Positions 46,950 to 61,341 of a DNA stretch of 64,000 nucleotides are shown in pieces. Source of the DNA: Sphingorhabdus wooponensis (lineage in GTDB: Bacteria; Pseudomonadota; Alphaproteobacteria; Sphingomonadales; Sphingomonadaceae); NCBI RefSeq assembly GCF_003933235.1, contig NZ_RWJI01000001.1, forward strand, positions 1,308,001 through 1,372,000. Direction: 5' to 3'. The notes under the pieces were generated by a model. It had not been told where the DNA came from. It was given only the letters and a program-made list of their open reading frames with translations, and did not search any database. Each line of letters opens with the position of its first letter. Position 1 is the first letter of the stretch. A program made the translations under genes and the position numbers.

Positions 46950-48251
46950 TCAACGTGTGTCTTCAAAGGCGGCGCGAATAAGCTCACTCCCTGCGAAATC
47001 CAACATTCGCTCGGCGAGTGCATGTATCACTGGAACAGAAACAGAATTTCCGAATTGCCGATAAGCTTGAGTGTCTGACACCGCATCAACGATAAACTTG
47101 TCTGGAAAACCTTGGATGCGCGCGCACTCACGCGGTGTAAGCTTTCTTGGGTTTTGCCCAATATCATCCTGACTGATTAGAATCTCGCTGCCATCCTTAT
47201 AGTAACGAGCGCTAATAGTGTTACAATATGGGCTGTCTTGGTCAAACACGCTAAACCCAAAACCATTCCCCCTTCTTGCATGCTCAATACGCCGTCGTTT
47301 ATGTCCTGCAAGCAAGCGGTCGGAAATAGTATAGCGGTCATCTACCAAAATATTGGGCTCCAGTATATCGCCAAGACGAGTACTTGGAGCATTATGTCCC
47401 AAGCCCTCGAAAAAACCTGAAATATCTAGATCAGGGAAGACACTATTAGAAAATCCGACAATGTAGATACGCTCACGTTTTTGGGGAACTCCAAAATCAG
47501 TAGCCTTAAGCACTTTGGTTTGGACTTTATAATCCAGCTTTTTGGAAAGGCTTTTTCGTGCTTCCTCAGACATCGGAACAGCGTCAGGAATGGAAGACTG
47601 AGATTCTCCAGTCAATATTTCTATAATTGTTTTCAACGTGCGGCCGCCGTCGTGTCCTTTAAGCTGCTTTACATTTTCAAGTAAAAATGCGGCGGGGCGT
47701 TTTTCGGCCAAAATACGCTGTATTTCAAAAAACATTGTTCCCCTTGTGTCGCGAAATCCCTGCCTCAAACCGGCTTGCGAAAAAGCCTGGCATGGGAACC
47801 CTGCGAGAAGTATCTCGTGGTCAGGGATATTTGATGCAGAAATTTTTGTAATATCGCCATCCGGTACATCACCAAAATTTGCTGCATAGGTCTTCTTCGA
47901 AAAAGGGTCCCACTCGGAAGTAAAGACGCACTCACCGCCTAGCTCTTGAAATGGAAGCCGAATGCCTCCTATACCGGCAAAGAGGTCAATAAATCGAAAC
48001 AGTCCCCGATTGTGTTTTTTAAAAGGGGCACGCTCTGGAAACGACAGTACTTCTCGGAGCCGATGGGCAGAGGGCTTGTGCTCGCTATTTTCCCACCCTC
48101 GAATTGTTCTCTCTCCAAGCTCTCCCAAGCCCAACATTTCGGCAAACTGCTTCTGGCTCAATCCAAGCCTTTCACGTTTTGATTTCAGCAAATCACCCGC
48201 TTGTTGCAACACAACGCATCTCCATGTTCTATGTTTGTACGCAAATGTCAT
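46950..48251 (-). CDS. DNA (cytosine-5)-methyltransferase with N-terminal HTH
   Basis: 433 aa. N-terminal XRE-type helix-turn-helix (about residues 20-65: LLKSKRERLGLSQKQFAEML, then ERTIRGWENSEHKPS) fused to a complete 5mC methyltransferase: motif I DLFAGIGGIRL, IV GFPCQAFSQAG with the catalytic Cys, VI ENVKQL, VIII PQKRERIYIVGF, a variable target-recognition region, IX RKLTPRECARIQGFP and X YRQFGNSVSVPV. HTH-fused enzymes such as M.SsoII and M.EcoRII repress their own promoter to time restriction-modification expression; the same is likely here. Target sequence cannot be read. The start might be an internal GTG/TTG about 13 residues later. Confidence 0.9.
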   Translation of the reverse strand: MTFAYKHRTWRCVVLQQAGDLLKSKRERLGLSQKQFAEMLGLGELGERTIRGWENSEHKPSAHRLREVLSFPERAPFKKHNRGLFRFIDLFAGIGGIRLPFQELGGECVFTSEWDPFSKKTYAANFGDVPDGDITKISASNIPDHEILLAGFPCQAFSQAGLRQGFRDTRGTMFFEIQRILAEKRPAAFLLENVKQLKGHDGGRTLKTIIEILTGESQSSIPDAVPMSEEARKSLSKKLDYKVQTKVLKATDFGVPQKRERIYIVGFSNSVFPDLDISGFFEGLGHNAPSTRLGDILEPNILVDDRYTISDRLLAGHKRRRIEHARRGNGFGFSVFDQDSPYCNTISARYYKDGSEILISQDDIGQNPRKLTPRECARIQGFPDKFIVDAVSDTQAYRQFGNSVSVPVIHALAERMLDFAGSELIRAAFEDTR

Positions 48252-48648
48252 ACCTAATTCGCCGGGTCAATAGCAGGATAAGTGCATTTTATGCTTCCAG
48301 ATGAAAAAATCTATTTCCGCCCTCGAAAAATCGGCTTTACCCAGTCACCATAACGGCCGTCATTGCAAACTGCTCCACTATCTAAACCTAACGGTTTTGC
48401 ACGATAGCTAGCGGGGGACAGGCCTTGACCCGACGTTCTTGCCCTTCTATACCACCCTCAACATCCAAACCATCGGGAATAGCCTTGTCGTCGCGCAACT
48501 TGGCTAACGCATTGATGGATATGGGTTTTCACATACGCGAAACGGCTGCACGGCAGGACCCGATTCTTCGGTCCATTGCTATGCGGCCTTTTCTTGTCTG
48601 TGGAATGGCACGTCGCGACTGACATTTCTAACTGAGGCAAAGCACCTT
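48252..48648 (+). other. Intergenic region and rpoB leader
   Basis: 397 bp between the methyltransferase start and rpoB. The part to about 48420 contains no gene I can support and should carry the promoter of the restriction-modification genes (reverse strand). From the rpoBC promoter to the ATG there is a leader of about 190 nt with a GGACC/GGTCC hairpin (about 48556-48574) and no ORF. No rplJ-rplL genes precede rpoB, unlike the common bacterial order. Confidence 0.5.
48425..48453 (+). promoter_or_regulatory. Sigma70-like promoter of rpoBC
   Basis: TTGACC (48425-48430), 17-nt spacer, TATACC (48448-48453): the same -35 and near-identical -10 as the tRNA-Gln promoter. Initiation near 48460. 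Confidence 0.6.
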
Positions 48649-52806
<4,158 letters not shown>

Positions 52807-52887
52807 AGCAGCGATGGGCGGATCTCGGTCCGCCCCCTGCCCCCGCCTTTAGGTTTTCATGGGCACGTGCCCAATGAGGAAAAGAAT

Positions 52888-55800
52888 ATGAACGAACTGA
52901 GCAAATTCAACAATCCCGTCGCCAAGGTCGAAACATTTGACCAAATCCAGATTGGGATCGCGTCACCGGAGAAAATCCGCAGCTGGTCTTTTGGCGAAAT
53001 CAAAAAGCCAGAAACCATCAATTACCGTACTTTTAAGCCAGAGCGCGACGGCCTTTTCTGCGCACGCATCTTTGGTCCGGTAAAGGATTATGAGTGCTTG
53101 TGCGGTAAGTATAAGCGCATGAAGTATAAGGGCGTCGTCTGTGAAAAGTGCGGCGTTGAAGTTACGGTCACTAAGGTACGCCGTGAGCGTATGGGCCATA
53201 TCGAATTGGCAGCGCCTGTTGCACATATCTGGTTCCTGAAGTCGCTGCCTTCGCGCATCGGCCTGCTGCTTGACATGCAGTTGAAGCAGCTTGAGCGCGT
53301 GCTGTACTTCGAAAACTATATCGTGACTGAGCCCGGCCTGACTGCGCTAGAGAAGTTCCAGCTTCTGAGCGAAGACGAACTGCTCGACGCACAGGACGAA
53401 TATGGCGAAGACGCCTTCACCGCCAGCATTGGTGCCGAAGCCGTAAAGACCATGTTGATGGACCTCGACCTTGAGCAAGAGCGTGCAGACCTGCTCGATG
53501 AGTTGGCCGTAACGAAGTCCGAACTCAAGCCAAAGAAGATCATTAAGCGTTTGAAGGTCGTCGAAAGCTTCATCGATTCAGGTAATAAGCCAGAGTGGAT
53601 GATCCTCGACGTTATTCCAGTCATCCCGCCAGAATTGCGCCCATTGGTGCCGTTGGATGGTGGCCGCTTTGCGACCTCCGACCTGAACGATCTCTATCGC
53701 CGCGTTATCAACCGTAACAACCGTTTGAAGCGCCTGATCGAACTGCGCGCTCCAGACATCATCGTCCGCAACGAAAAGCGCATGCTGCAGGAAGCTGTTG
53801 ACGCACTGTTCGACAATGGCCGTCGCGGCCGTACGATCACCGGCGCGAACAAGCGTCCGTTGAAGTCGTTGTCCGACATGCTTAAGGGCAAGCAGGGCCG
53901 TTTCCGTCAAAACCTTTTGGGTAAGCGCGTCGATTATTCAGGTCGTTCGGTTATTGTGACCGGTCCTGAACTGAAATTGCATCAGTGCGGCCTGCCAAAG
54001 AAGATGGCGCTCGAGCTATTCAAGCCGTTCATCTACTCGCGTCTGGATGCAAAGGGTCTTTCAATGACCTTGAAGCAAGCCAAGAAGTGGGTCGAAAAGG
54101 AACGCAAGGAAGTTTGGGACATCCTCGATGAGGTTATCCGCGAGCATCCTGTGCTGCTGAACCGTGCGCCAACGCTGCACCGTTTGGGCATTCAGGCGTT
54201 CGAACCTGTCCTGATTGAAGGCAAGGCTATCCAGCTTCACCCCCTCGTCTGCTCGGCATTCAATGCTGACTTTGACGGTGACCAAATGGCCGTTCACGTT
54301 CCATTGAGCCTTGAGGCGCAATTGGAAGCACGCGTTTTGATGATGTCCACCAACAACATCCTTTCGCCTGCAAACGGTAAGCCCATCATCGTTCCTTCAC
54401 AGGATATGGTCTTGGGTCTCTATTATCTTTCGATGGATCGCCGCGGCGAGCCAGGCGAAGGCATGATGCTGTCCGACATGGCTGAAGTGCATCAGGCGCT
54501 TGAAGTGGGTGCGGTAACGCTCCACTCCAAGATCATCGCCCGCGTCCCACAGACCGGTGAAGATGGCGTTGAGCGCATGGTTCGCTTTGACACCACACCT
54601 GGCCGTATGTTGCTCGCAGAAACGCTGCCAAAGAGCCACCGCGTGCCGTTCGAAACCGTTAACCGCCTTCTCACCAAGAAGGAAATCGGCGACGTTATCG
54701 ATCAGGTCTATCGCCACACCGGTCAGAAAGACACGGTATTGTTCGCCGACGCCATCATGTCGCTTGGTTTCAAATATGCGTTCAAGGCCGGTATTTCGTT
54801 CGGCAAGGACGACATGATCATTCCGGAAGAAAAGACCGAAATGGTTGCCGAAACAAAGGCGATTGTTGCCGATTTCGAGCAGCAATATCAGGATGGTCTG
54901 ATCACCCAGCAGGAAAAATACAATAAGGTCATCGACGCTTGGTCTACATGTGGTGACAAGGTCGCCAACGCCATGATGGACAAGCTGAAGGCCTCGCCCA
55001 CCGACGAGCATGGCCGTGAATTGCCAGTAAACTCGGTGTATATGATGAGCCACTCCGGTGCGCGTGGTTCGCCAGCGCAGATGAAGCAGCTTGCCGGTAT
55101 GCGTGGATTGATGGCCAAGCCTTCGGGCGAGATCATTGAAACGCCAATCATCTCGAACTTTAAGGAAGGTCTGACCGTTCTCGAGTATTTCAACTCGACC
55201 CACGGTGCCCGTAAGGGTCTGGCCGATACCGCACTTAAGACTGCAAACTCAGGTTATCTGACGCGCCGTCTGGTTGACGTATCGCAGGATTGCACCATCG
55301 TTGAAGTTGATTGCGGTACTGAGCGTGCCTTGGAAATGCGTTCAATCGTTCAGGGTGGTTCCACAATCGCCTCGCTCGGTGAACGTGTCCTTGGCCGCAC
55401 GACGGCAGAAGACATCATGGGCCTTGATGGCAAGGTGTTAATCCCATCGGGAACCTTGCTCGACGAGCCAATGGTTGTCGCGATGGAAGAAACCGGCATA
55501 CAAGCGCTTAAGATCCGTTCGCCACTGGTATGCGAATCCAAAGTTGGTGTTTGCGGTACATGTTATGGCCGTGACCTTGCACGTGGTACGCCAGTTAACA
55601 TCGGTGAAGCTGTAGGCGTTATCGCCGCCCAGTCCATCGGTGAGCCAGGTACACAGCTGACCATGCGTACGTTCCACATTGGTGGTGCAGCGCAGTTGAA
55701 CGAGCAGTCGAACCTCGATGCCACAGCGTCAGGTAAGGTTATGTATCGTGACCTGCCAAGCATCGTCGACAAGAGGAAAAAGCGTTTGGCAATGGCACGT

Positions 55801-57168
55801 AACGGTGAACTGATCATCGTCGACAAGGACGGTCGCGAGATGGAAATCCACCGTCTGCCTTATGGTGCAACGTTAATGTTCGCGGATGGCGCTGACGTAA
55901 ATGTCGGTGACCGCTTGGCCGAATGGGATCCATTCACCATGCCGATCATCACCGAAAAATCGGGTATCGTGAAATATCAGGACCTGATTGATGGCAAGAC
56001 GCTGACCGAGCAGACCGACGAAGCAACGGGTATTGCCCAGCGCGTCGTTATTGAAGATCGTGCCGGTAGCCGCACCAAGAAGGAAGACCTGCGTCCGCGC
56101 ATAACCTTGCTGGATGACGATAGCGGCGAAGCTGCGCGTTATCTGCTTGGCGTTGGTACGATGCTTTCGGTGGAAGATGGTGCCGTTGTGCAGGCAGGCG
56201 ATGTTATCGCTCGTGTGACACGCGAATCTGCCAAGACCCGCGACATCACCGGTGGTTTGCCACGCGTTGCTGAATTGTTCGAAGCGCGCATTCCTAAGGA
56301 CAATGCGATCATCGCTAAAATCTCGGGCCGCGTTGAGTTCGTTCGTGATTATAAGGCGAAGCGTAAGATCGCGATTGTACCGGAAGAAGGCGATCGGATT
56401 GAGTATCTAATCCAGAAGTCTAAGGTTCTCGATGTTCAGGAAGGCGATTTCGTTCGTAAGGGCGACAATTTGATTGCTGGTTCGCCGAACCCGCATGACA
56501 TTCTTGAAGTCATGGGCATTGAGGCACTGGCGGAATATCTGGTTGCAGAAATTCAGGAAGTGTATCGTCTGCAAGGCGTGAAGATCAACGATAAGCACAT
56601 CGAAACGATTGTTCGTCAGATGTTGCAAAAGGTTGAGATCACCTTCGGTGGCGACACAACTTTGCTTCCAGGCGAGCAAGTCGATCGCGAAGAAATGGAC
56701 GCAATCAACGCAAAGCTTACCAAGGGCCAAGCACCAGCAACAGGTAATCCTGTATTGCTTGGTATTACAAAGGCTTCGTTGCAGACACGTTCGTTCATCT
56801 CGGCGGCATCCTTCCAAGAAACCACGCGCGTTCTGACGCAGGCCGCTGTGGAAGGTAAGAAGGACATTCTGACTGGTCTGAAGGAAAACGTCATCGTAGG
56901 TCGCTTGATCCCTGCGGGTACGGGCTCTGCCATGAACCGTATGCGGATTGCCGCAACAAGCCGCGACGTTGCGCTTCGTGCCAGCTACAAGAAGCTGCAA
57001 GAAAGCCTGATTGCGCCAGAGACAGCCGCTGAAGAGCATGCTGCCGAACTGGCACAGGGTTCTGAAGCCGCGATTGGCGATGATGTGTTGGCAAAGGTCA
57101 TAGCAGATGACCTGACCACCACCGACGCCTCTATCGACGATGTCGTTGACACGAGCGAAGAGGAATAA
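52888..57168 (+). CDS. rpoC: DNA-directed RNA polymerase beta' subunit
   Basis: 1426 aa from the ATG at 52888 ([10 protein letters not shown]), which has GAGGAAAAG upstream; an ATG 21 bp earlier adds residues without support. First zinc site [20 protein letters not shown], catalytic [12 protein letters not shown], and second zinc cluster ending [13 protein letters not shown] are visible. The C-terminal 45 residues are acidic and Ala-rich. 81 bp after rpoB, same operon, ended by a strong terminator. Confidence 0.98.
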   Translation: MNELSKFNNPVAKVETFDQIQIGIASPEKIRSWSFGEIKKPETINYRTFKPERDGLFCARIFGPVKDYECLCGKYKRMKYKGVVCEKCGVEVTVTKVRRERMGHIELAAPVAHIWFLKSLPSRIGLLLDMQLKQLERVLYFENYIVTEPGLTALEKFQLLSEDELLDAQDEYGEDAFTASIGAEAVKTMLMDLDLEQERADLLDELAVTKSELKPKKIIKRLKVVESFIDSGNKPEWMILDVIPVIPPELRPLVPLDGGRFATSDLNDLYRRVINRNNRLKRLIELRAPDIIVRNEKRMLQEAVDALFDNGRRGRTITGANKRPLKSLSDMLKGKQGRFRQNLLGKRVDYSGRSVIVTGPELKLHQCGLPKKMALELFKPFIYSRLDAKGLSMTLKQAKKWVEKERKEVWDILDEVIREHPVLLNRAPTLHRLGIQAFEPVLIEGKAIQLHPLVCSAFNADFDGDQMAVHVPLSLEAQLEARVLMMSTNNILSPANGKPIIVPSQDMVLGLYYLSMDRRGEPGEGMMLSDMAEVHQALEVGAVTLHSKIIARVPQTGEDGVERMVRFDTTPGRMLLAETLPKSHRVPFETVNRLLTKKEIGDVIDQVYRHTGQKDTVLFADAIMSLGFKYAFKAGISFGKDDMIIPEEKTEMVAETKAIVADFEQQYQDGLITQQEKYNKVIDAWSTCGDKVANAMMDKLKASPTDEHGRELPVNSVYMMSHSGARGSPAQMKQLAGMRGLMAKPSGEIIETPIISNFKEGLTVLEYFNSTHGARKGLADTALKTANSGYLTRRLVDVSQDCTIVEVDCGTERALEMRSIVQGGSTIASLGERVLGRTTAEDIMGLDGKVLIPSGTLLDEPMVVAMEETGIQALKIRSPLVCESKVGVCGTCYGRDLARGTPVNIGEAVGVIAAQSIGEPGTQLTMRTFHIGGAAQLNEQSNLDATASGKVMYRDLPSIVDKRKKRLAMARNGELIIVDKDGREMEIHRLPYGATLMFADGADVNVGDRLAEWDPFTMPIITEKSGIVKYQDLIDGKTLTEQTDEATGIAQRVVIEDRAGSRTKKEDLRPRITLLDDDSGEAARYLLGVGTMLSVEDGAVVQAGDVIARVTRESAKTRDITGGLPRVAELFEARIPKDNAIIAKISGRVEFVRDYKAKRKIAIVPEEGDRIEYLIQKSKVLDVQEGDFVRKGDNLIAGSPNPHDILEVMGIEALAEYLVAEIQEVYRLQGVKINDKHIETIVRQMLQKVEITFGGDTTLLPGEQVDREEMDAINAKLTKGQAPATGNPVLLGITKASLQTRSFISAASFQETTRVLTQAAVEGKKDILTGLKENVIVGRLIPAGTGSAMNRMRIAATSRDVALRASYKKLQESLIAPETAAEEHAAELAQGSEAAIGDDVLAKVIADDLTTTDASIDDVVDTSEEE

Positions 57169-57190
57169 GCTTCGCGTTCAAGGCAAACAA

Positions 57191-57223
57191 AAACCCGCCG
57201 GATGTAATTCCGGCGGGTTTTTT
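57191..57223 (+). terminator. Intrinsic terminator of rpoBC
   Basis: AAACCCGCCGGA (57191-57202), loop TGTAAT, TCCGGCGGGTTT (57209-57220) and a T-run to 57223; a 12-bp perfect stem. The A-run on the left also makes it usable by the convergent TonB receptor gene. Confidence 0.9.
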
Positions 57224-57262
57224 GTTGGTCCGCTTTGCGCCCAAATATATAAAGATAAAGGT

Positions 57263-59377
57263 CTAGAATTTACCCGACAATGATAGTTGCAATAACGGGT
57301 CCAATCTGCGCTCACGGTTCACAATTTGCGTAAGAGTGTCCGATGCCCGTGTTCCTGCATAAATGAAGCGGTCACGTCGAAAGCCGGCCATGTCAGTCAC
57401 TTGGAAGCGGATCGTTCCCAATTTAAACTTGCTATACTCCATAAAAATCGTTGTCCGAGTACCCTCTTTTTGTCGGCGCTTCTCGTTGAAGAAATAGTCG
57501 TAATTGGCGTCTTGAACACTAATCGATCCGCCAAAGACAAGCCCTAAATCGGCCATGTCATGACGGATATCCCATTGCTGATGCCACAATGGCCGTTGCG
57601 ATACGCGCCGGTTCAGACCCGTCACAGGGTCTGTCACGCGGCTTCCATGGTAATGGCCGACATAGCGTGCCTCGATACCCACAAAACCGATAGGCTTGGT
57701 AAGCCAATCAAGCGGCAGAGTGATTTCTAACTCGCCATTCCACTTTGTGCTTTTGCCGATATTGCCCGTGCCATCAAATTGAGCAATAATATTGCCGTCA
57801 GCGTCACGAACAGTAATTGGAACTAGGTCCTGTGTATCACTAACAAGCTGATAGTCGGCACGAAATTGGATACTACCACGATCCAAGAATTTATGCCGGA
57901 TCAACGCCGATAATGTAGTCGATTTCTCTGGTACCAAATCGGCATTACCCGCATCCACCTGATTGCCGACGGTCACATCAACGGAAGTTGCGAATTCATT
58001 GAAGTTTAACTGCGCCACTTGACGCTCAGCACGCAGTTCCAATGTAGTCTGAGGGCTAAACGTCCAAGTTGCAATCGCGCGTGGTTTGATGAATGTAAAT
58101 CTGCGTTCCGCGGTGCTGTCACCGGACAGCGTCAACTTTGACAGCTCAGCGATTGCGCCAGCTTCAATCTTCCAAGCTGGACCAAGCGTCCACACATCGC
58201 TCACAAATGGTTCGAGCCGCGTTTCTTCTACCAACACATTTGACGCTGGGAAGTTCGTGACCGCACCTGCTACCGAATTAGCTACGCTGAACTGAGCGTC
58301 TAAGCGATTGTAAGCGATTTCAGCACCAAATTGGACAGCGTGCCCTCTAACGGCAGCCCAATCATTTTGCATGCGTACAACGGCTTCCATGGGCTTGTTT
58401 CGGCTTCGTGTTTCAAACAGCGTCACCGGCTGCGCAATTCGGGTGGTTTCAATGCTACTGAAGCTGCTTTCATTACCGGTCCGGTATAGTCCCACAATCT
58501 TGGTGCTGGTTTTCGGTGCCGCAGAGAATTCGATATCGCCGCCCAATTCGTAACTCAGGTCGCCGATCGGCCCGTCGCGCATCAAAAATTCTTCGCCGGT
58601 GCGTTCCCGCTCTGCATTGGAATATTCTGCATTGCGAATGTCAAACTTATCATTCCAGCGCAATTGTCCATTGAGGTTGAGTTTTGCTCCACCTACTCTG
58701 GTTTTAATGGCACCCCCGAACGCAGCTTCGTCATGGCCCCCTTTCCCCGTATAATATCGCCGCTCCACAAGTCTTCCGGAACCTGTCTTAAAATCTTCAG
58801 GACCGAAACCGTAAACCCGCTCCGAATAAGACGAAAAATTCACTTCATAGCTGGTGTCGCCGCGTCGCATTGTTGCTGAAGTATTGAGTGAAGGCTGGAA
58901 CCCATAGCGCCTTCCGGCCACGATGGTGGCCTCATAGGTTCCGTTGACCTTTGCGCTGCGTATACGGACGACATTGACGACTTGCCCCTGTCCCTGGGTT
59001 TCGGTGTCTGCGCCCGCTTGCTCCGAAAGCGATATGAACGCGACTTGGCTTGCTGGTATTCGGGACAGGATTGTTATAATGTCATCGGATTTGGTTGAAG
59101 GACGGTCACCGTCAATCAGAACATTGCTGGCATTTTCACCGAAACCTCGGCGCCCTTCCCCTTGTTCGATTGAAAAACCAGGAATGCGTCTCACCATGTC
59201 GAGCGCAGTAACCGGTGCATAAGTAGCAAAAAAATCAGGTTCAAATTTCCAACTACCTGTTGCTGTAACGGACATATCAGTATTGGCATTATCGATATTC
59301 GCAATAGCAACGCTGGGCACAACCAGAATAGCCGCTGCTGTCGCCAGCAACGCTTGCCGAATATTCAAACCAGACAT
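57263..59377 (-). CDS. TonB-dependent outer-membrane receptor
   Basis: 704-aa outer-membrane protein: signal peptide (MSGLNIRQALLATAAAILV, cleavage near AIA), plug domain (ALDMVRRIPGFSIEQGEGRRGF, NVLIDGDRPSTKSDDI) and a long beta-barrel ending in the aromatic C-terminus LSLSGKF. The plug wording is typical of a receptor subgroup abundant in sphingomonads. No TonB box or metabolic neighbour tells the substrate. 183 bp separate it from the small lipoprotein gene upstream. Confidence 0.88.
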   Translation of the reverse strand: MSGLNIRQALLATAAAILVVPSVAIANIDNANTDMSVTATGSWKFEPDFFATYAPVTALDMVRRIPGFSIEQGEGRRGFGENASNVLIDGDRPSTKSDDIITILSRIPASQVAFISLSEQAGADTETQGQGQVVNVVRIRSAKVNGTYEATIVAGRRYGFQPSLNTSATMRRGDTSYEVNFSSYSERVYGFGPEDFKTGSGRLVERRYYTGKGGHDEAAFGGAIKTRVGGAKLNLNGQLRWNDKFDIRNAEYSNAERERTGEEFLMRDGPIGDLSYELGGDIEFSAAPKTSTKIVGLYRTGNESSFSSIETTRIAQPVTLFETRSRNKPMEAVVRMQNDWAAVRGHAVQFGAEIAYNRLDAQFSVANSVAGAVTNFPASNVLVEETRLEPFVSDVWTLGPAWKIEAGAIAELSKLTLSGDSTAERRFTFIKPRAIATWTFSPQTTLELRAERQVAQLNFNEFATSVDVTVGNQVDAGNADLVPEKSTTLSALIRHKFLDRGSIQFRADYQLVSDTQDLVPITVRDADGNIIAQFDGTGNIGKSTKWNGELEITLPLDWLTKPIGFVGIEARYVGHYHGSRVTDPVTGLNRRVSQRPLWHQQWDIRHDMADLGLVFGGSISVQDANYDYFFNEKRRQKEGTRTTIFMEYSKFKLGTIRFQVTDMAGFRRDRFIYAGTRASDTLTQIVNRERRLDPLLQLSLSGKF

Positions 59378-59560
59378 GGAAAATCTCCCGTAAGTCCCAC
59401 AATAATTCTGTCTGCTGTGGTGCCTATATTGGCTAGCAGCGCATGATGATTATGCGCCAGCACCCTTCGACCAACGGGCTAGGTGCTCGACAAGCGTCAA
59501 AATGGAGCTGCTTCAGCCGTGTGCCGATGTCATTAACACGGAGGTGGAAAGGTGCAGTTG

Positions 59561-59878
59561 TTACCCACCGCCCCGCTCGTCTTCGATCCGTTCGCGAATG
59601 TCATCAGCTTTTTCGCACGCATCTCTGTCTCCATCGGAACAGCGTTTTTGGGCTTTTTTCAGCTGCCGAGACAGTTTTCCTACCTTTTCTTCACGCTTAC
59701 GCATGTCACGCCCACGTTTTTCATCGGACTCAGACTGGCTAGTAGTCAGTACATCGGCGGTTTTGGATACGATCTTTACCGGTGCTGTAACAACGTTTGA
59801 AACCATAGATGCGACGCAACCTTGTAACAGAAACAGGGGCGCTATCGCCAACACCAAACGCACATTTCGTCCCACCAT
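59561..59878 (-). CDS. Small lipoprotein of unknown function
   Basis: 105 aa with signal peptide and lipobox LLQGC (mature from Cys at about residue 21), a short hydrophobic/Val-rich segment (VVTAPVKIVSKTADVL), then a highly charged Lys/Arg/Glu coiled coil with two Cys (RCSDGDRDACEKADD) and a Gly tail. Resembles short periplasmic lipoproteins seen in sphingomonads; no function known. It starts 19 bp after galU on the same strand. Confidence 0.75.
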   Translation of the reverse strand: MVGRNVRLVLAIAPLFLLQGCVASMVSNVVTAPVKIVSKTADVLTTSQSESDEKRGRDMRKREEKVGKLSRQLKKAQKRCSDGDRDACEKADDIRERIEDERGGG

Positions 59879-59897
59879 AAATTCTCCCGAAATAAAT

Positions 59898-60770
59898 TTA
59901 CTTCAGTAAATTCAATGCAATCGCTCGGATTTGCTCTGCCATATCTGGTCGCTGTAGCGCTAGTGCTAAATTTGCTTCGATATACCCCACTTTTGATCCG
60001 CAATCGTAACGATTGCCACTAAATGTCACGGCATTAAAGGGTTGTTGCCCGATCATCTGCGCCATGGCGTCCGTAAGCTGTATTTCACCGCCTGCGCCTT
60101 TTTCCTGACCTTCCAGTATGCGCATTACCTCCGGCTGAAGGATATAACGACCAGAGACGATCAAATTCGATGGCGCATTCTCAACCTTTGGCTTTTCAAC
60201 TAAGCCCAATACTTCTGTGACAGCACCATTCGTCGCGCCAGGTGCAATCACACCATAGCTAGAAACATCATTACGCGGTACTTCAAGAACACTGATGACG
60301 TTCCCGCCAATCTGATGATACGCATCGACCATCTGTTTCATACATCCTGGCGACCCGTGCATAAACTCGTCGGGTAGGAAGATGGCAAAGGGCTCATCGC
60401 CAATGATATCACGCGCGCACCAGATGGCATGGCCAAGGCCCAAGGGCTCTTGCTGCCGAACATACACACAATTGCCGGGGCTAAGCCGCGTATTTGCCAA
60501 AACTGAAATGTCTTTGCCGCGCACAGTCATGGTTTGCTCAAGCTCAAAGGCGATGTCGAAATGATCTTCAATGACGCTTTTGCCGCGACCTGTGACAAAA
60601 ATCATTTGCTCTATGCCGGCCTCACGGGCTTCATCCACCGCATATTGAATGAGCGGGCTATCGACAATCGGGAGCATTTCTTTGGGAATGGCTTTGGTTG
60701 CCGGCAGGAAGCGCGTTCCCAATCCAGCAACAGGAAAAATAGCCTTTCGAACAGGTTTATGTGTCATCAT
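59898..60770 (-). CDS. galU: UTP--glucose-1-phosphate uridylyltransferase
   Basis: Makes UDP-glucose for exopolysaccharide, LPS and sugar metabolism. The N-terminal nucleotide loop VAGLGTRFLPATKAIPKEML, FLPDEFMHGSPG-type centre, and VEKPKVENAPSNLIVSGRY are characteristic. 290 aa, normal length, MM start. 28 bp after msrA. Confidence 0.95.
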   Translation of the reverse strand: MMTHKPVRKAIFPVAGLGTRFLPATKAIPKEMLPIVDSPLIQYAVDEAREAGIEQMIFVTGRGKSVIEDHFDIAFELEQTMTVRGKDISVLANTRLSPGNCVYVRQQEPLGLGHAIWCARDIIGDEPFAIFLPDEFMHGSPGCMKQMVDAYHQIGGNVISVLEVPRNDVSSYGVIAPGATNGAVTEVLGLVEKPKVENAPSNLIVSGRYILQPEVMRILEGQEKGAGGEIQLTDAMAQMIGQQPFNAVTFSGNRYDCGSKVGYIEANLALALQRPDMAEQIRAIALNLLK

Positions 60771-60798
60771 ATCCGCTTAACGCATGAAACAACAAAGT

Positions 60799-61338
60799 CT
60801 ATGCAGAGTTGGCAATTCGTGCGGCAAATCCTTTGCGCAGCTTCGCCAATTTGGGCGGGATGACGGCGAGACAATACGAATTGCGCTGCCCTTCGCCTGC
60901 CCAATATTCTTGATGATAATCTTCGGCAGGATACCAAGTCGCGGGTCCCTCAATGGTCGTCACGATAGGTGCAGGCCAATCGCCCGCAGCTCTTTTTATT
61001 CCCGCTTCGGCTTCTTCGCGTTGTTCGTCGGATAATGGGAAAATTGCCGAACGATATTGGGTACCGATGTCATTTCCCTGACGGTTCAACTGCGTTGGGT
61101 CGTGCGTCGCAAAGAATATTTCGAGCAAATCGGCATAGCTGATGACATTGGCATCAAATGCGATGCGGATTGCCTCGGCATGGCCGGTATTTCCCCCGCA
61201 AACCTCTTTATATGTCGGGTTCACCGTGTTGCCGCCAATATAACCACTCACGACGCTGTTGACGCCGTTCAGTTGTCCGAAGACGGCTTCAGTACACCAG
61301 AAACAACCTCCGGCGAAAATGGCTTCTTCTTGCGGCAT
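60799..61338 (-). CDS. msrA: Peptide-methionine (S)-S-oxide reductase
   Basis: Repairs methionine-S-sulfoxide. Active-site GCFWCTEAVF near residues 11-20; GYIGG and GHAEAIRI motifs follow, and YHQEYWAG near the end. 179 aa. It has no C-terminal cysteine beyond the active-site pair, so recycling probably differs from the three-Cys E. coli enzyme. 3 bp after the RND gene on the same strand, likely one transcript RND-msrA-galU. Confidence 0.93.
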   Translation of the reverse strand: MPQEEAIFAGGCFWCTEAVFGQLNGVNSVVSGYIGGNTVNPTYKEVCGGNTGHAEAIRIAFDANVISYADLLEIFFATHDPTQLNRQGNDIGTQYRSAIFPLSDEQREEAEAGIKRAAGDWPAPIVTTIEGPATWYPAEDYHQEYWAGEGQRNSYCLAVIPPKLAKLRKGFAARIANSA

Positions 61339-61341
61339 AAT

